64,000 bases of DNA from Opitutus sp. (lineage in GTDB: Bacteria > Verrucomicrobiota > Verrucomicrobiia > Opitutales > Opitutaceae). The notes below the pieces were generated by a model. The model had not been told where the DNA came from. It ran no database searches and was given only the letters and a program-made list of their open reading frames with translations. Of this stretch, positions 17,441 through 28,057 are shown piece after piece (position 1 is the first letter of the stretch; every line of letters begins with the position of its first letter). The stretch is taken from the NCBI GenBank assembly GCA_024707325.1, contig JANPZY010000004.1:248001-312000 (forward strand). The letters run 5' to 3'. Position numbers and translations under genes: made by a program.

Positions 17441-18487
17441 TTACGACTTTCGCGACGTTTTCTTTTTCGTCGCCGTCTTCCGCACAGGCGTTTTCGACGC
17501 GGGCTTGGACTTCTTTTTCACTGCCGCCTTTTTCGGCGCGGGAGCGGGAGCGAAGAGCGCGCGGAGTCGCTTGATCTGTTCCTCGAAATCAGCCGGGAGC
17601 GGCGCGCGCAGATCGAGCGTTTTGCCGGTGATCGGATGACGCACCACGAGGTGCTCGGCGTGGAGCATCACGCGTTTCGGCGGCTCGGTCAGGCGCGCGT
17701 CGGATTTCCAGCCATACACCACGTCGCCCATCAACACGTGCCCGAGCGACTTCATGTGCACACGAATCTGGTGCGTGCGGCCGGTGTGAATCGTGCAGCG
17801 CACGAGCGCCGCCAGATCGCCGAACTTTTCGACGACTTCCCAATCCGTGTGCGCGTCGCGCCCGCCCTGCGCTTCCTCGACGACCGCCATTTTGTGACGC
17901 TGATGCGGATTGCGACCGATCGGTTTGCGAATGCTGCCGCTGAGGAGCTGCGGAGCGCCGGCGACGAGCGCCAGGTATTCCTTTTGTAGCGAACGCTCGG
18001 AAAACTGTTCAGCGAGCCCACGGTGCGCCTGGTCGTTTTTCGCCACGACGATGATGCCCGAGGTCTCGCGATCGAGGCGGTGCACGATGCCGGGACGCTC
18101 CACGCCGCCCACACCACTCAAGCTGCCTTTGCAATGTGCGAGCAGCGCATGCACGAGCGTGTCCTCACCCGTGGCCGCGCCCGGATGCACGACCATGCCG
18201 GCGGTTTTGTTGACCGCGAGCATGTGCCGGTCCTCGAAAAGCACCTCGAGCGGAATGTCGACCGCCCTCAACTCCGCCGGCCGCGTGTCGGGAAACGCGA
18301 TCTCGATCGCGTCGCCTGCTCGCAACTCCGAATCGCGACCGAGTGCCACTCCACGACGCGTCACGAGGCCGGCATCGAGGGCGCGCTGAAACGCCGCGCG
18401 GCTGTGCTCGGGAAAGGCCGCAGCCAGCGCCTTGTCGGCGCGCGCGGGACGGCTGTTTTCCGGAACAACGAAGGATACGGGCTCCAT
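17441..18487 (-). CDS. RluA-family pseudouridine synthase
   Basis: Isomerises specific uridines in 23S rRNA; RluD-like by architecture. An N-terminal S4 RNA-binding domain (about 14-75) is followed by the catalytic domain with PGIVHRLDRETSGIIVVAK, whose Asp is the nucleophile, and the GRTHQIRVHM motif. The C-terminal 35 residues form a Lys/Ala/Pro-rich basic tail (from about 310), absent from enterobacterial RluD and likely an added RNA-binding tail. 348 residues. Exact rRNA target not known. Confidence 0.93.
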   Translation of the reverse strand: MEPVSFVVPENSRPARADKALAAAFPEHSRAAFQRALDAGLVTRRGVALGRDSELRAGDAIEIAFPDTRPAELRAVDIPLEVLFEDRHMLAVNKTAGMVVHPGAATGEDTLVHALLAHCKGSLSGVGGVERPGIVHRLDRETSGIIVVAKNDQAHRGLAEQFSERSLQKEYLALVAGAPQLLSGSIRKPIGRNPHQRHKMAVVEEAQGGRDAHTDWEVVEKFGDLAALVRCTIHTGRTHQIRVHMKSLGHVLMGDVVYGWKSDARLTEPPKRVMLHAEHLVVRHPITGKTLDLRAPLPADFEEQIKRLRALFAPAPAPKKAAVKKKSKPASKTPVRKTATKKKTSRKS

Positions 18488-18548
18488 GTGAGCCCGCTAC
18501 CTTCCGCGTTCCCGTGAAAACTTAAATGCTAAACTGGAAACGAGTCGT

Positions 18549-18773
18549 TCAGGAGTGGAGTCCGCGGTTGATGCCGCGCGACGGTCGATCGTTGAGCCGG
18601 CTGGTGTGCGGCGCGGTCTGGCCCTCAGGCAACGCGCCTTCGGTGACATCACTATCCGCGTTCGCAAACGCCCGGTTGTCCTTCGGAATCTGGTCTTCGG
18701 CGACGGTGTTGCCGGTCTTCTTGATTTCGTTGCCGCGGCCTTGGCCGCTGGGGGTGCTTGCGTCGGGTTTCAT
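18549..18773 (-). CDS. Small hydrophilic protein, unknown
   Basis: 74 residues from ATG 18773, rich in Asp, Gly, Asn, Pro and Thr with no hydrophobic stretch, probably disordered. The start is followed by KPDASTPSGQGRGNEIKKTG and the end reads SRLNDRPSRGINRGLHS. It resembles small stress-type proteins of other bacteria in composition only. A longer in-frame start at 18923 overlaps the divergent transporter and is less likely. Confidence 0.5.
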   Translation of the reverse strand: MKPDASTPSGQGRGNEIKKTGNTVAEDQIPKDNRAFANADSDVTEGALPEGQTAPHTSRLNDRPSRGINRGLHS

Positions 18774-18909
18774 GCCATACTCTAGCGTCGCCGCTGCATG
18801 CGCGCTGTGGGGCCTCGCCCCAATGCGTCTACCGTCGCCGTGATGCAGTGCGCGCCGGAGGTTTCGCCGTTGCGCGACTCCGCCAGTGAGGAGCATGCTC
18901 GACGGTTTC

Positions 18910-19806
18910 ATGACTTGGATCATCGCCAGTCTGGCGTCGGCCTTTTTCCTCGGACTCTACGATCTCAGCACCAAACACGCGGTGCGTGAGAACGCCGTGC
19001 TGCCCGTGCTCTTCTTCGCCAACGTCTGCAGCGCGTGCGTCTGGCTGAGCCTCATGGCGTGGGAAAAATTCTCTCCCGATTCGCTGCCGCCGCTCTTCGT
19101 GGTCGCGTCGCTTTCGTGGGAGCAACACGCGCTGCTTTTCGCGAAATCCGCGCTCGTCGCGGTCGTGTGGACGATCAGCTATTTCGCGATCAAACATCTG
19201 CCCGTTTCGCTCGCCGCGCCGATTCGCGCCACGGGACCGATGTGGACGCTGATGGGCGCGCTGCTCCTGCTCGCGGAGCGTCCGAGCTGGCTCGAGACGA
19301 TCGGTATTCTCATCACGCTGGGCTCGTTTTTCGGACTCGCGGCCGCCGGCGGAAAAGAAGGCATCCATTTCTCGCGCAACCGCTGGATTTGGATGCTCGT
19401 CATCGGCACGCTGCTCAACGGCGTCAGCGCGCTCTACGACAAGTTTCTCCTCGGCCGCTACGGCTTCGATGCCGCGACGACGCAGGCGTGGTTCTCGATC
19501 TATCTCGCGCTGCTGTTTCTGCCGCTCGCGATCGGCTGGAAACTCCGCTGGTGGCCGCGCCAGGAGTTTCACTGGCGCGGCAGCATCATCGCGATGTCGT
19601 TCATGCTGCTGATCGCGGACTTCCTTTACTTCGACGCGCTGCGAAACCCCGACGCGCTCATCTCCGTCGTCTCCAGCTTCCGCCGCGGCAGCACGCTCGT
19701 CGCGTTCGCGGGCGGCATCCTGCTCTTTGGCGAACTCAACTGGCGTCAAAAACTGCCCGCCGTGATCGGCGTGCTGCTCGGAATCATCCTTACGATCGTC
19801 GGCTGA
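18910..19806 (+). CDS. EamA/DMT-family transporter
   Basis: Inner-membrane transporter with about ten transmembrane helices in two EamA repeats (about 1-135 and 150-298), 298 residues. The conserved repeat end is visible in both halves (PIRATGPMWTLMGALLLLAE and SSFRRGSTLVAFAGGILLFG). The start ATG 18910 gives MTWIIASLAS; ATG 18895 and GTG 18886 are alternatives. Substrate unknown. Convergent with the secreted RraA gene, ending 15 bp from it. Confidence 0.85.
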   Translation: MTWIIASLASAFFLGLYDLSTKHAVRENAVLPVLFFANVCSACVWLSLMAWEKFSPDSLPPLFVVASLSWEQHALLFAKSALVAVVWTISYFAIKHLPVSLAAPIRATGPMWTLMGALLLLAERPSWLETIGILITLGSFFGLAAAGGKEGIHFSRNRWIWMLVIGTLLNGVSALYDKFLLGRYGFDAATTQAWFSIYLALLFLPLAIGWKLRWWPRQEFHWRGSIIAMSFMLLIADFLYFDALRNPDALISVVSSFRRGSTLVAFAGGILLFGELNWRQKLPAVIGVLLGIILTIVG

Positions 19807-19821
19807 GCGCGCAGTCGCGCG

Positions 19822-20673
19822 TCACTGCACCGATTTGTCGGGCTGGCGGCCGAGCTGTTTGTAGAGATCGCGACGCGCGTTCTTGTCGCCTTCGAGAATC
19901 TTGTGCGCATAGGCGGCCACACGCAGTGCATACGCGCGCGGCACGACGATCACGCCGTCGCCATCGGCCACGACGACGTCGCCTGGCTTCACCAACACGC
20001 CGCCGACGACCACGGGACGGTTCACCGACTCGAGTTCGTTGCGACCGGGACGAATCCCGCGACTCACGCCGCGCGAATAAAGCGGCACTTCCTGCGTGAT
20101 GATTTCGTCGCTGTCGCGCGTCGCCGCATCGGTCACGACGCCCACGCAGCCTTGCGATTTCCAGATCATGATGTTGGCCGAGCCGATCGAGCCCACGTCG
20201 GCGAGCGGCGCGTCTTCCATCACAAGCACCGAACCTTCGCGCAGCATGGGGATGAACGGCTCGCTCGAGCGCTCGTTATACCATTTTCCCGCCCACGCAT
20301 CGTAGGCGGCTTCGTCCATGATGCCGGGCGGCGGCTCCTGCGTGGGCACGTAGCGCGCGGTCACCGCGATGCCGATAATGCGATGCTTGAACTCCTTCGT
20401 GTCGCGCCACAGCGGCTTCACTTCGTGATCCATCAAGCCGCGGCCAAACAGGCCGACCGCGTCCATGCCGTCCACCACATCGGCCGTGCGCAATCCGTCG
20501 AACGCTGCGAGAATCTTTCTGTCCTCCTCCAGCGGATACGTCTGCGTCGCGATGAAGTTCTGGCCGGTCTTCATCTTTTCCGGATCGCCCTTCTGGGCGT
20601 GGGAGAGGTTCGAAACGAGCGGCGAAACGGCCGCCAACAAGAGAGCGCAGCGAAACAGGGATTTGTTCTTCAT
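19822..20673 (-). CDS. Secreted RraA/HMG-aldolase-family protein
   Basis: RraA-like fold (4-hydroxy-4-methyl-2-oxoglutarate aldolase / RraA family) of 283 residues with a clear signal peptide (about 1-27, MKNKSLFRC...SNLSHAQ), which is unusual for this usually cytoplasmic family. The family core includes the VDGMDAVGLFG substrate region, VVTDAATRDSDEI with the conserved Arg-Asp pair, and VKPGDVVVADGDGVIVVP. Metal-dependent aldolase or decarboxylase activity is possible; the substrate is unknown. The leader carries a 22-bp array 51 bp upstream, shared with the divergent icd gene. Confidence 0.85.
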   Translation of the reverse strand: MKNKSLFRCALLLAAVSPLVSNLSHAQKGDPEKMKTGQNFIATQTYPLEEDRKILAAFDGLRTADVVDGMDAVGLFGRGLMDHEVKPLWRDTKEFKHRIIGIAVTARYVPTQEPPPGIMDEAAYDAWAGKWYNERSSEPFIPMLREGSVLVMEDAPLADVGSIGSANIMIWKSQGCVGVVTDAATRDSDEIITQEVPLYSRGVSRGIRPGRNELESVNRPVVVGGVLVKPGDVVVADGDGVIVVPRAYALRVAAYAHKILEGDKNARRDLYKQLGRQPDKSVQ

Positions 20674-20723
20674 GGGGTTGGGAGGTTCGGGACTTTCCGG
20701 CGACAACACGCCGCTGCACAGGC

Positions 20724-20899
20724 GTGACGCACTTGGTGGCACGAGGTTCCGCGCTCGGTCCCAAATCGAGCCGCACTTCGTCCCGACCAGGTGCGGACCT
20801 TGGCTCGACCGTGGACGCACCGTGGCTCGACCCAAGCCGGACCTTGTCCCGACCCGGTCCGCACTCGGTCCCGGGACGGTCCGAACATTGGCGCGGGTC
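20724..20899 (+). repeat. 22-bp degenerate tandem array, eight units
   Basis: Eight units of exactly 22 bp (176 bp) between the divergent RraA and icd genes. The best units are 20790-20811 and 20812-20833, which share a CG-AC element at positions 5-9, TGG at 12-14 and CTCGACC at 15-21. The outermost units (20724-20767) are the most degenerate. There are 72 bp to the icd start and 50 bp to the RraA start. Confidence 0.88.
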
Positions 20900-20941
20900 G
20901 GCCGAGAATTGCTTTTGACCGCGCCGTTTCGGGTGCGTTAG

Positions 20942-23197
<2,256 letters not shown>

Positions 23198-23223
23198 GTC
23201 GCGCAGATTTCTCGTCGCGCGTT

Positions 23224-23263
23224 GAAGTGCACGGTTCCTCAGGGACCGTGCACTTCGTGTTTT
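23224..23263 (+). terminator. Terminator-like hairpin after icd
   Basis: A 12-bp stem (23224-23235 with 23245-23256) is followed by GTGTTTT, a short U-tract. It lies 27 bp after the icd stop. Confidence 0.75.
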
Positions 23264-23289
23264 GAGCGATGGCGCGGACCGCGCGCAAA

Positions 23290-23655
23290 CTACGCTGACC
23301 GATCGACCAGCTTGAGCGGGAGAATGATTTCCATCGCGGTCGGCTGACCATCGCGCAACGGAGGCGAGAACGTCCATTGCTCCACGGCGGGAATGAGCCG
23401 TTTCGCGAGATCTTTCGGAAGCTCGCCCACGCCGGAAACGCCAACGGCGCGGCCGTCAGGCGTGATGGTCATGCGCAGTTCGATTGTCGCATCGACGAAC
23501 CGATGCGGGATCTTGGTGGGTTTCACCACCTGCAACGGTTTCGGAAGCGTGACGGACGCGGAGTCACGCGGCGCAGTGTGCGCGGCGGCGTAGGAAGCCG
23601 GAGCCGAGGCGAGAACCAATCCAGCCACGGCGACCAGGAGCGGAAGTGTTTTCAT
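23290..23655 (-). CDS. Secreted TonB C-terminal-like protein
   Basis: 121 residues: signal peptide (about 1-24) and a single TonB-C-like beta/alpha domain (about 40-118). That domain has the pattern ELRMTITPDGRAVGVSGVGE followed by PAVEQWTFSPPLRDGQP, as in energy-transducer C-terminal domains. There is no membrane anchor after cleavage, no Pro-rich spacer and no ExbB/ExbD neighbour, so it is probably a free periplasmic relative rather than a functional TonB. Confidence 0.78.
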   Translation of the reverse strand: MKTLPLLVAVAGLVLASAPASYAAAHTAPRDSASVTLPKPLQVVKPTKIPHRFVDATIELRMTITPDGRAVGVSGVGELPKDLAKRLIPAVEQWTFSPPLRDGQPTAMEIILPLKLVDRSA

Positions 23656-23794
23656 GTGAGTTGATCGAGTTTGCTGCGGCGCCGCCGTGTTGTGCCGTGA
23701 CGATGCAGTCGTCGGAAAAACCCGACTTACGAAAGAAAGTTACACTCCGCGCAGAAATTTCCGCGGTGCCGGCACCGCGTCCGCGCGCAATCCT

Positions 23795-24598
23795 TCAGCG
23801 AACGCTGCGCAACACCTCGAGCATCGCGGGATGCAGCGGGCCGTTGCTCGCGACAAAGCGTCCGCGATCGGCGCGTTGCGGATTTGGCGCACCGTCGTAA
23901 TCGGTGACTTTGCCGCCGGCTTCCTCGACGAGCAGCACACCCGCCATGCCGTCCCACGGCTTCAGGTCTTTTTCCCAATAACCGTCGAGCCGTCCCGCGG
24001 CGACATACGAGAGGTCGAGTGCCGCGGAGCCGAGCCGACGTTCGCCGCGAATCTTCACCAGAAACGCCGACCACTGCTTCAGGTTGTTGTCGGGGTTCGT
24101 GTGTTTGTCGTAGGGAAAACCGCTCGTGATCACTGCGTCCACGAGTTCCGCGGTCTGTGTGACGCGCAGCTTCTGTCCGTTCAAAAACGCGCCCTGCCCG
24201 CGCACCGCCGTAAACATCTCGCGCCGCGTGGGATCGTAGATCACGCCGAGCAGCGGCACGCGGTCAGGCGTCGCGAGCGCGATGCTGGTGCAGAAATGCG
24301 GGAACTTGCTCGCGAAGTTCACGGTGCCGTCGATCGGATCGACGAACCAGTGATACGGCGCCGCCTCTGCGGGTGCGCCCTGCCCGCCGCCCTCCTCGCC
24401 CACGATGTGGTGCGTCGGGAAACGTTTCAGCAACGTATCGACGATAAACGCCTCGGCCTCGGTGTCGGCCGCGGTGACGATGTCGATGCGATTGCTTTTC
24501 GTGGTCGTCGGAATCGGCGCCGCGAAATGGCGCATGACGATTTCGCCCGCTCCACGAGCGATGGCGACGACCTCTTCGAGAATGTTTTCCGGCAGCAT
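23795..24598 (-). CDS. Inositol monophosphatase family protein
   Basis: Mg-dependent, Li-sensitive phosphatase of the IMPase superfamily (267 residues). Metal-binding motifs are in order: Glu in VGEEGGG (about 67), WFVDPIDGTVNFASKFPHF (about 84-102) and KPWDGMAGVLLVEEAGGKVTDYDG (about 213-236). It could act on inositol phosphate, sugar phosphates or PAP; SuhB-like by similarity. Cytoplasmic. Confidence 0.92.
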   Translation of the reverse strand: MLPENILEEVVAIARGAGEIVMRHFAAPIPTTTKSNRIDIVTAADTEAEAFIVDTLLKRFPTHHIVGEEGGGQGAPAEAAPYHWFVDPIDGTVNFASKFPHFCTSIALATPDRVPLLGVIYDPTRREMFTAVRGQGAFLNGQKLRVTQTAELVDAVITSGFPYDKHTNPDNNLKQWSAFLVKIRGERRLGSAALDLSYVAAGRLDGYWEKDLKPWDGMAGVLLVEEAGGKVTDYDGAPNPQRADRGRFVASNGPLHPAMLEVLRSVR

Positions 24599-24652
24599 CG
24601 GGCTATTCTTCGAAGCCCGACGCTCTCCGTCACTTCCATTCTTGCCCGCGGC

Positions 24653-25573
24653 TCAAGGAAGCGGCGCCTCCTGCCGCGCCGCGCGCCAGCGCGTTTGCCA
24701 GTGAGCGAGGAAGCGCGGACCGAAGACGTTCAGCACGAGGCCTGTGAGCACGAGCACCGCCGCCTGAAATTTCCATCCCGGCAGCGACTCTCGCAACGCG
24801 ATCGCCGAACTCATCATGCCCAGCACCGGCACAAGCAGCGTGAACGGCGCAATCGTTGCCGCCGGATGCTGCGAGAGCAGCCAGCTCCAGAGCGAATACG
24901 CCACGTGCGTCGACGCATACACGATGAACCCGACGGAGAGCACAGTCGTCGTGCTCACCGAACTCAGGCTCTGCACGATCAGTGCGGATCCCTCGAACAC
25001 GAACGACGCCGCCAACATCGGCAATGGCACCGCCAGGCTGCTCCACACGACAAGCCCGAGCGGATTCACGCGCCCGAAGCGCTTCGAGAGAACATTCGCA
25101 TAGCCCCACGAGGACGCGCCAAGCAAGACGCAGAAAAGACCGGCCACGCTGACGTCGCCTCCCGTGTGAAGCGCCACCACCGCAAAACCAGCGGCGGCCG
25201 TGAGCGCGCCCGCGATCTGCACGGGCTGTATCCGCTCTTTCAAGACAAACGCGGCCAGTGCCAGCGTCACAAACACCTGAAACTGCAGCGTCAGCGAGGC
25301 GAGGCCCGCCGACATGCCGAGCTTCATCCCGAGAAACAGAAAACCGAAGTGCAGCGCGAACATCGTGAAGCCGTAAAGCGCCAGCTGCCGGACCGGCACC
25401 GCCGGTCGCGGCAACACGAACACGAGCGGCACCGCCACGAGGATGAACCGGATCGCACACAATAGAAACGGCGGCAGCTCGCGCAGCGCTATTTTGATCG
25501 CGACGAAGTTCGCGCCCCAGATCGCCACGACGAGCAAGGCGACGAGCAAATGACGGATCGGGAGCGTGGACAT
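24653..25573 (-). CDS. EamA/DMT-family transporter (RhaT/YedA-like)
   Basis: 306-residue inner-membrane protein with ten predicted helices in two EamA repeats. The typical first-helix motif AIWGANFVAIKIALRELPP is followed by the second-repeat LLGASSWGYANVLSKR. ATG 25573 chosen; upstream in-frame sequence lacks membrane character. Substrate unknown. The stop codon lies 54 bp downstream of the IMPase start, same strand. Confidence 0.88.
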   Translation of the reverse strand: MSTLPIRHLLVALLVVAIWGANFVAIKIALRELPPFLLCAIRFILVAVPLVFVLPRPAVPVRQLALYGFTMFALHFGFLFLGMKLGMSAGLASLTLQFQVFVTLALAAFVLKERIQPVQIAGALTAAAGFAVVALHTGGDVSVAGLFCVLLGASSWGYANVLSKRFGRVNPLGLVVWSSLAVPLPMLAASFVFEGSALIVQSLSSVSTTTVLSVGFIVYASTHVAYSLWSWLLSQHPAATIAPFTLLVPVLGMMSSAIALRESLPGWKFQAAVLVLTGLVLNVFGPRFLAHWQTRWRAARQEAPLP

Positions 25574-25834
25574 GGGAAAGGTGGCGCAACCTACGCACCT
25601 GCGCGCGAACCCCAATCGCGAAATGATTTCATCGCTCCACACCTGCACGCATCGGTGCGGAGCACAGTCTGCGCGAAAATGAGCTCTCCATGAGTTCAAA
25701 CCGGGCACGAGCCTCCCTTTTGTCTTCATCCGCTCGCGAGTCTCCCGGCCTTTTGCGCCCCCATTGCGTCACAATTCTGCCCTTTCCACTCGATTGAGAC
25801 TGGCGCACGCCTCTCCACGTTTTCAAATGGTCGG

Positions 25835-27166
25835 ATGCACGGCTTCATCGAACTGCTTCAATCCACGTTCAGTCGCGCGGGGCTCACCTCGGACATCTCA
25901 AGCTTGGGCGCTCGCGCGATCGCGTTTGTCGCGCTGATCCTGCTCGCCTGGCTGATCGATTTAGTGACCAAGCGCGTGATCCTGCGCGCGATCACCGGCA
26001 TCATCCAACGCACCTCGGGCACGTGGGACGACGCCATGCTCGAGGCCGGCGTCTTCACGCGGCTCTCGCACCTCGCGCCGGCGCTGGTCTTCCACATCTT
26101 CGGCGACGACATCTTTGGCGACACGCCTACGGTGAAGTCCGCGCTCGATACGTTCATCACCATTTATCTCGTCCTGGTCGGTTTGTCCGTCGGCAGCGCG
26201 ATCCTGAATGGCGCCCAGTCGATCGTCCTCAAAACGGAGTTCGGCAGCCGAGTTCCGGTCAAAGGCTTCGTCCAGGCGCTCAAGCTGATCGGCGCCATCG
26301 TCGGTGCGATCTACGTCCTCGCACTGCTCCTCGATAAATCGCCCATCTACATCTTCTCCGGCATGGGCGCGCTCACCGCAGTCCTGCTCCTCATTTTCAA
26401 GGACGCGCTCCTCGGTTTCGTCGCGGGCATTCAGATCTCCGTCAACCAGATGGTGCAGACCGGCGACTGGATCGAAATGCCCAAGGCCGGCGCCGACGGT
26501 TTCGTCATCGATGTCTCGCTCACCACCGTGAAGGTGCAGAACTGGGACAAGACCATCACCACGATCCCGACCTACGCGCTCATCTCTGAGTCGTTCAAGA
26601 ACTGGCGCGGTATGTTCGAGTCCGGTGGTCGCCGTATCAAACGCGCGATCAACATCGACATGCAGTCCGTCCGCTTCGCCGACGAAGCGATGCTCGAACA
26701 CTGGAAGAAATTCCGACTGCTCCGCACCTATCTCGCAGAGAAACTCGCCGAGATCGAAGCGGAGAATCGCCAGATCGGCGAAGATCTCGGCGTCCTCGGC
26801 AATGGTCGTCGCCTGACCAATCTCGGCACGTTCCGCGCCTACTGCGTGGCCTATCTGCGCAATCATCCCGGCGTGCATCAGGACATGCTCCTGCTCGTTC
26901 GCCAGCTGGCTCCCGGCGAGCACGGCCTTCCGCTCGAACTGTATTTGTTCACCAAGGACACGCGCTGGGTCGTGCACGAAAGCGTGCAAGCCGACATCTT
27001 CGATCACCTGCTCGCCGTGCTCCCGCAGTTTGGCCTGCGCGTTTTCCAACAACCGGTCGGGCACGATCTCCAGCTTCTCGCGAATCGTTTCGTTCCCGCG
27101 TCGAGCAATCCCGCGCTCGCCGCGCTTGATCTTCCGCCGCCACCGCTCGCGGACTCGCACCGCTAG
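25835..27166 (+). CDS. MscS-family mechanosensitive channel (YbdG-like)
   Basis: 443 residues. Helices cluster at about 23-45, 98-125, 148-170 and 177-200; the last forms the pore helix with GMGALTAVLLLIFKDALLGFVAGIQ. It is followed by the MscS beta domain (QMVQTGDWIEMPKAGADG...TTIPTYALISESFKNWRGM) and a long cytoplasmic C-terminus. The large C-terminal part and SESFKNWRGM resemble the YbdG miniconductance type. Likely protects against osmotic downshock. Confidence 0.92.
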   Translation: MHGFIELLQSTFSRAGLTSDISSLGARAIAFVALILLAWLIDLVTKRVILRAITGIIQRTSGTWDDAMLEAGVFTRLSHLAPALVFHIFGDDIFGDTPTVKSALDTFITIYLVLVGLSVGSAILNGAQSIVLKTEFGSRVPVKGFVQALKLIGAIVGAIYVLALLLDKSPIYIFSGMGALTAVLLLIFKDALLGFVAGIQISVNQMVQTGDWIEMPKAGADGFVIDVSLTTVKVQNWDKTITTIPTYALISESFKNWRGMFESGGRRIKRAINIDMQSVRFADEAMLEHWKKFRLLRTYLAEKLAEIEAENRQIGEDLGVLGNGRRLTNLGTFRAYCVAYLRNHPGVHQDMLLLVRQLAPGEHGLPLELYLFTKDTRWVVHESVQADIFDHLLAVLPQFGLRVFQQPVGHDLQLLANRFVPASSNPALAALDLPPPPLADSHR

Positions 27167-27192
27167 CCAGCCCGGCTGGGCGCATTTACCCC

Positions 27193-27981
27193 ATGCTACC
27201 GCATCACGCCCGCTCGATCGAAAACCTCACCACGACCCTCGCCGGCGATCCGTCCATCCTTGCTTTGATTTTGGGTGGTTCGCTGGCTCACGGCTTCGCG
27301 CGACCGGACTCCGACATCGACGTCACGCTGGTCGTTTCGACCGACGAACTGAATCGGCGCCGCTCGGAGGGCCGCCTGCACTACAACAACCGCGCGCTCT
27401 GCACCTACGACGGCTACATCGATGGCAAATACGTCGACGTTCCCTTCCTCGAGCAGGTCGCGGCGCGCGGCGGCGATCCCATCCGCTACGCTTACGAGGG
27501 GAATCGCGTTTTGTTCTCCCGCATCGACGGGCTCGAAGCGCTGCTCGCAAGCATCACGCGGTTTCCCCTCGAGCAAAAACAAGAGCGCCGCGAACGCTTC
27601 GCCGCCCAGCTCCTCGCGTGGCGCTGGTATTACAGCGAGTCGCTCCGCCAGCGGAATCGCTACCTTTCCTTCCTCGCATTGCAGAAGCTCGTCCTCTTCA
27701 GCACGCGACTCGTGCTCAACGAAAACGAACTTCTTTTCCCCTACCACAAGTGGATGTTGCGCGTCCTCGATTCCGCGCCTCGAAAACCGGAGGGGGTTCT
27801 CGCGGCGCTCGAGGCTTTGCTGACGTTTCCTCCCTGGGAAACCGTCGATCGCCACGTCCGTGACCTGCTGGCCTTTATTGGAGTGGATTTCGGAGCCGCA
27901 GACGCCGCATGGCCGACGCGCTTCATGCATGACACGGAACTTCGCTGGCTCGCACACGAAACGTGCATCGACGACATCTAG
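27193..27981 (+). CDS. Nucleotidyltransferase-domain protein
   Basis: 262 residues. The N-terminal Pol-beta-type nucleotidyltransferase motif LGGSLAHGFARPDSDIDV (about 24-41) has the GS and D-x-D catalytic elements, with a third acidic residue in KYVDVPF (about 79). The rest is helical, as in minor nucleotidyltransferases related to aminoglycoside adenylyltransferases. Substrate unknown; antibiotic resistance cannot be claimed. It starts 26 bp after the channel gene. Confidence 0.82.
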   Translation: MLPHHARSIENLTTTLAGDPSILALILGGSLAHGFARPDSDIDVTLVVSTDELNRRRSEGRLHYNNRALCTYDGYIDGKYVDVPFLEQVAARGGDPIRYAYEGNRVLFSRIDGLEALLASITRFPLEQKQERRERFAAQLLAWRWYYSESLRQRNRYLSFLALQKLVLFSTRLVLNENELLFPYHKWMLRVLDSAPRKPEGVLAALEALLTFPPWETVDRHVRDLLAFIGVDFGAADAAWPTRFMHDTELRWLAHETCIDDI

Positions 27982-28057
27982 CCGTGCGTCAGGCGCGCCC
28001 GTAGAACCACACACCCGGCATCGCCCACCAACTGAGCGACGCTGGTTTTTCCCCACC

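Noticed and set aside
23290..23655. Functional TonB
   Set aside because: No membrane anchor after signal cleavage, no proline spacer and no ExbBD neighbours.
27193..27981. Aminoglycoside resistance gene
   Set aside because: Only the general nucleotidyltransferase motif is present; nothing specific to drug-modifying enzymes.
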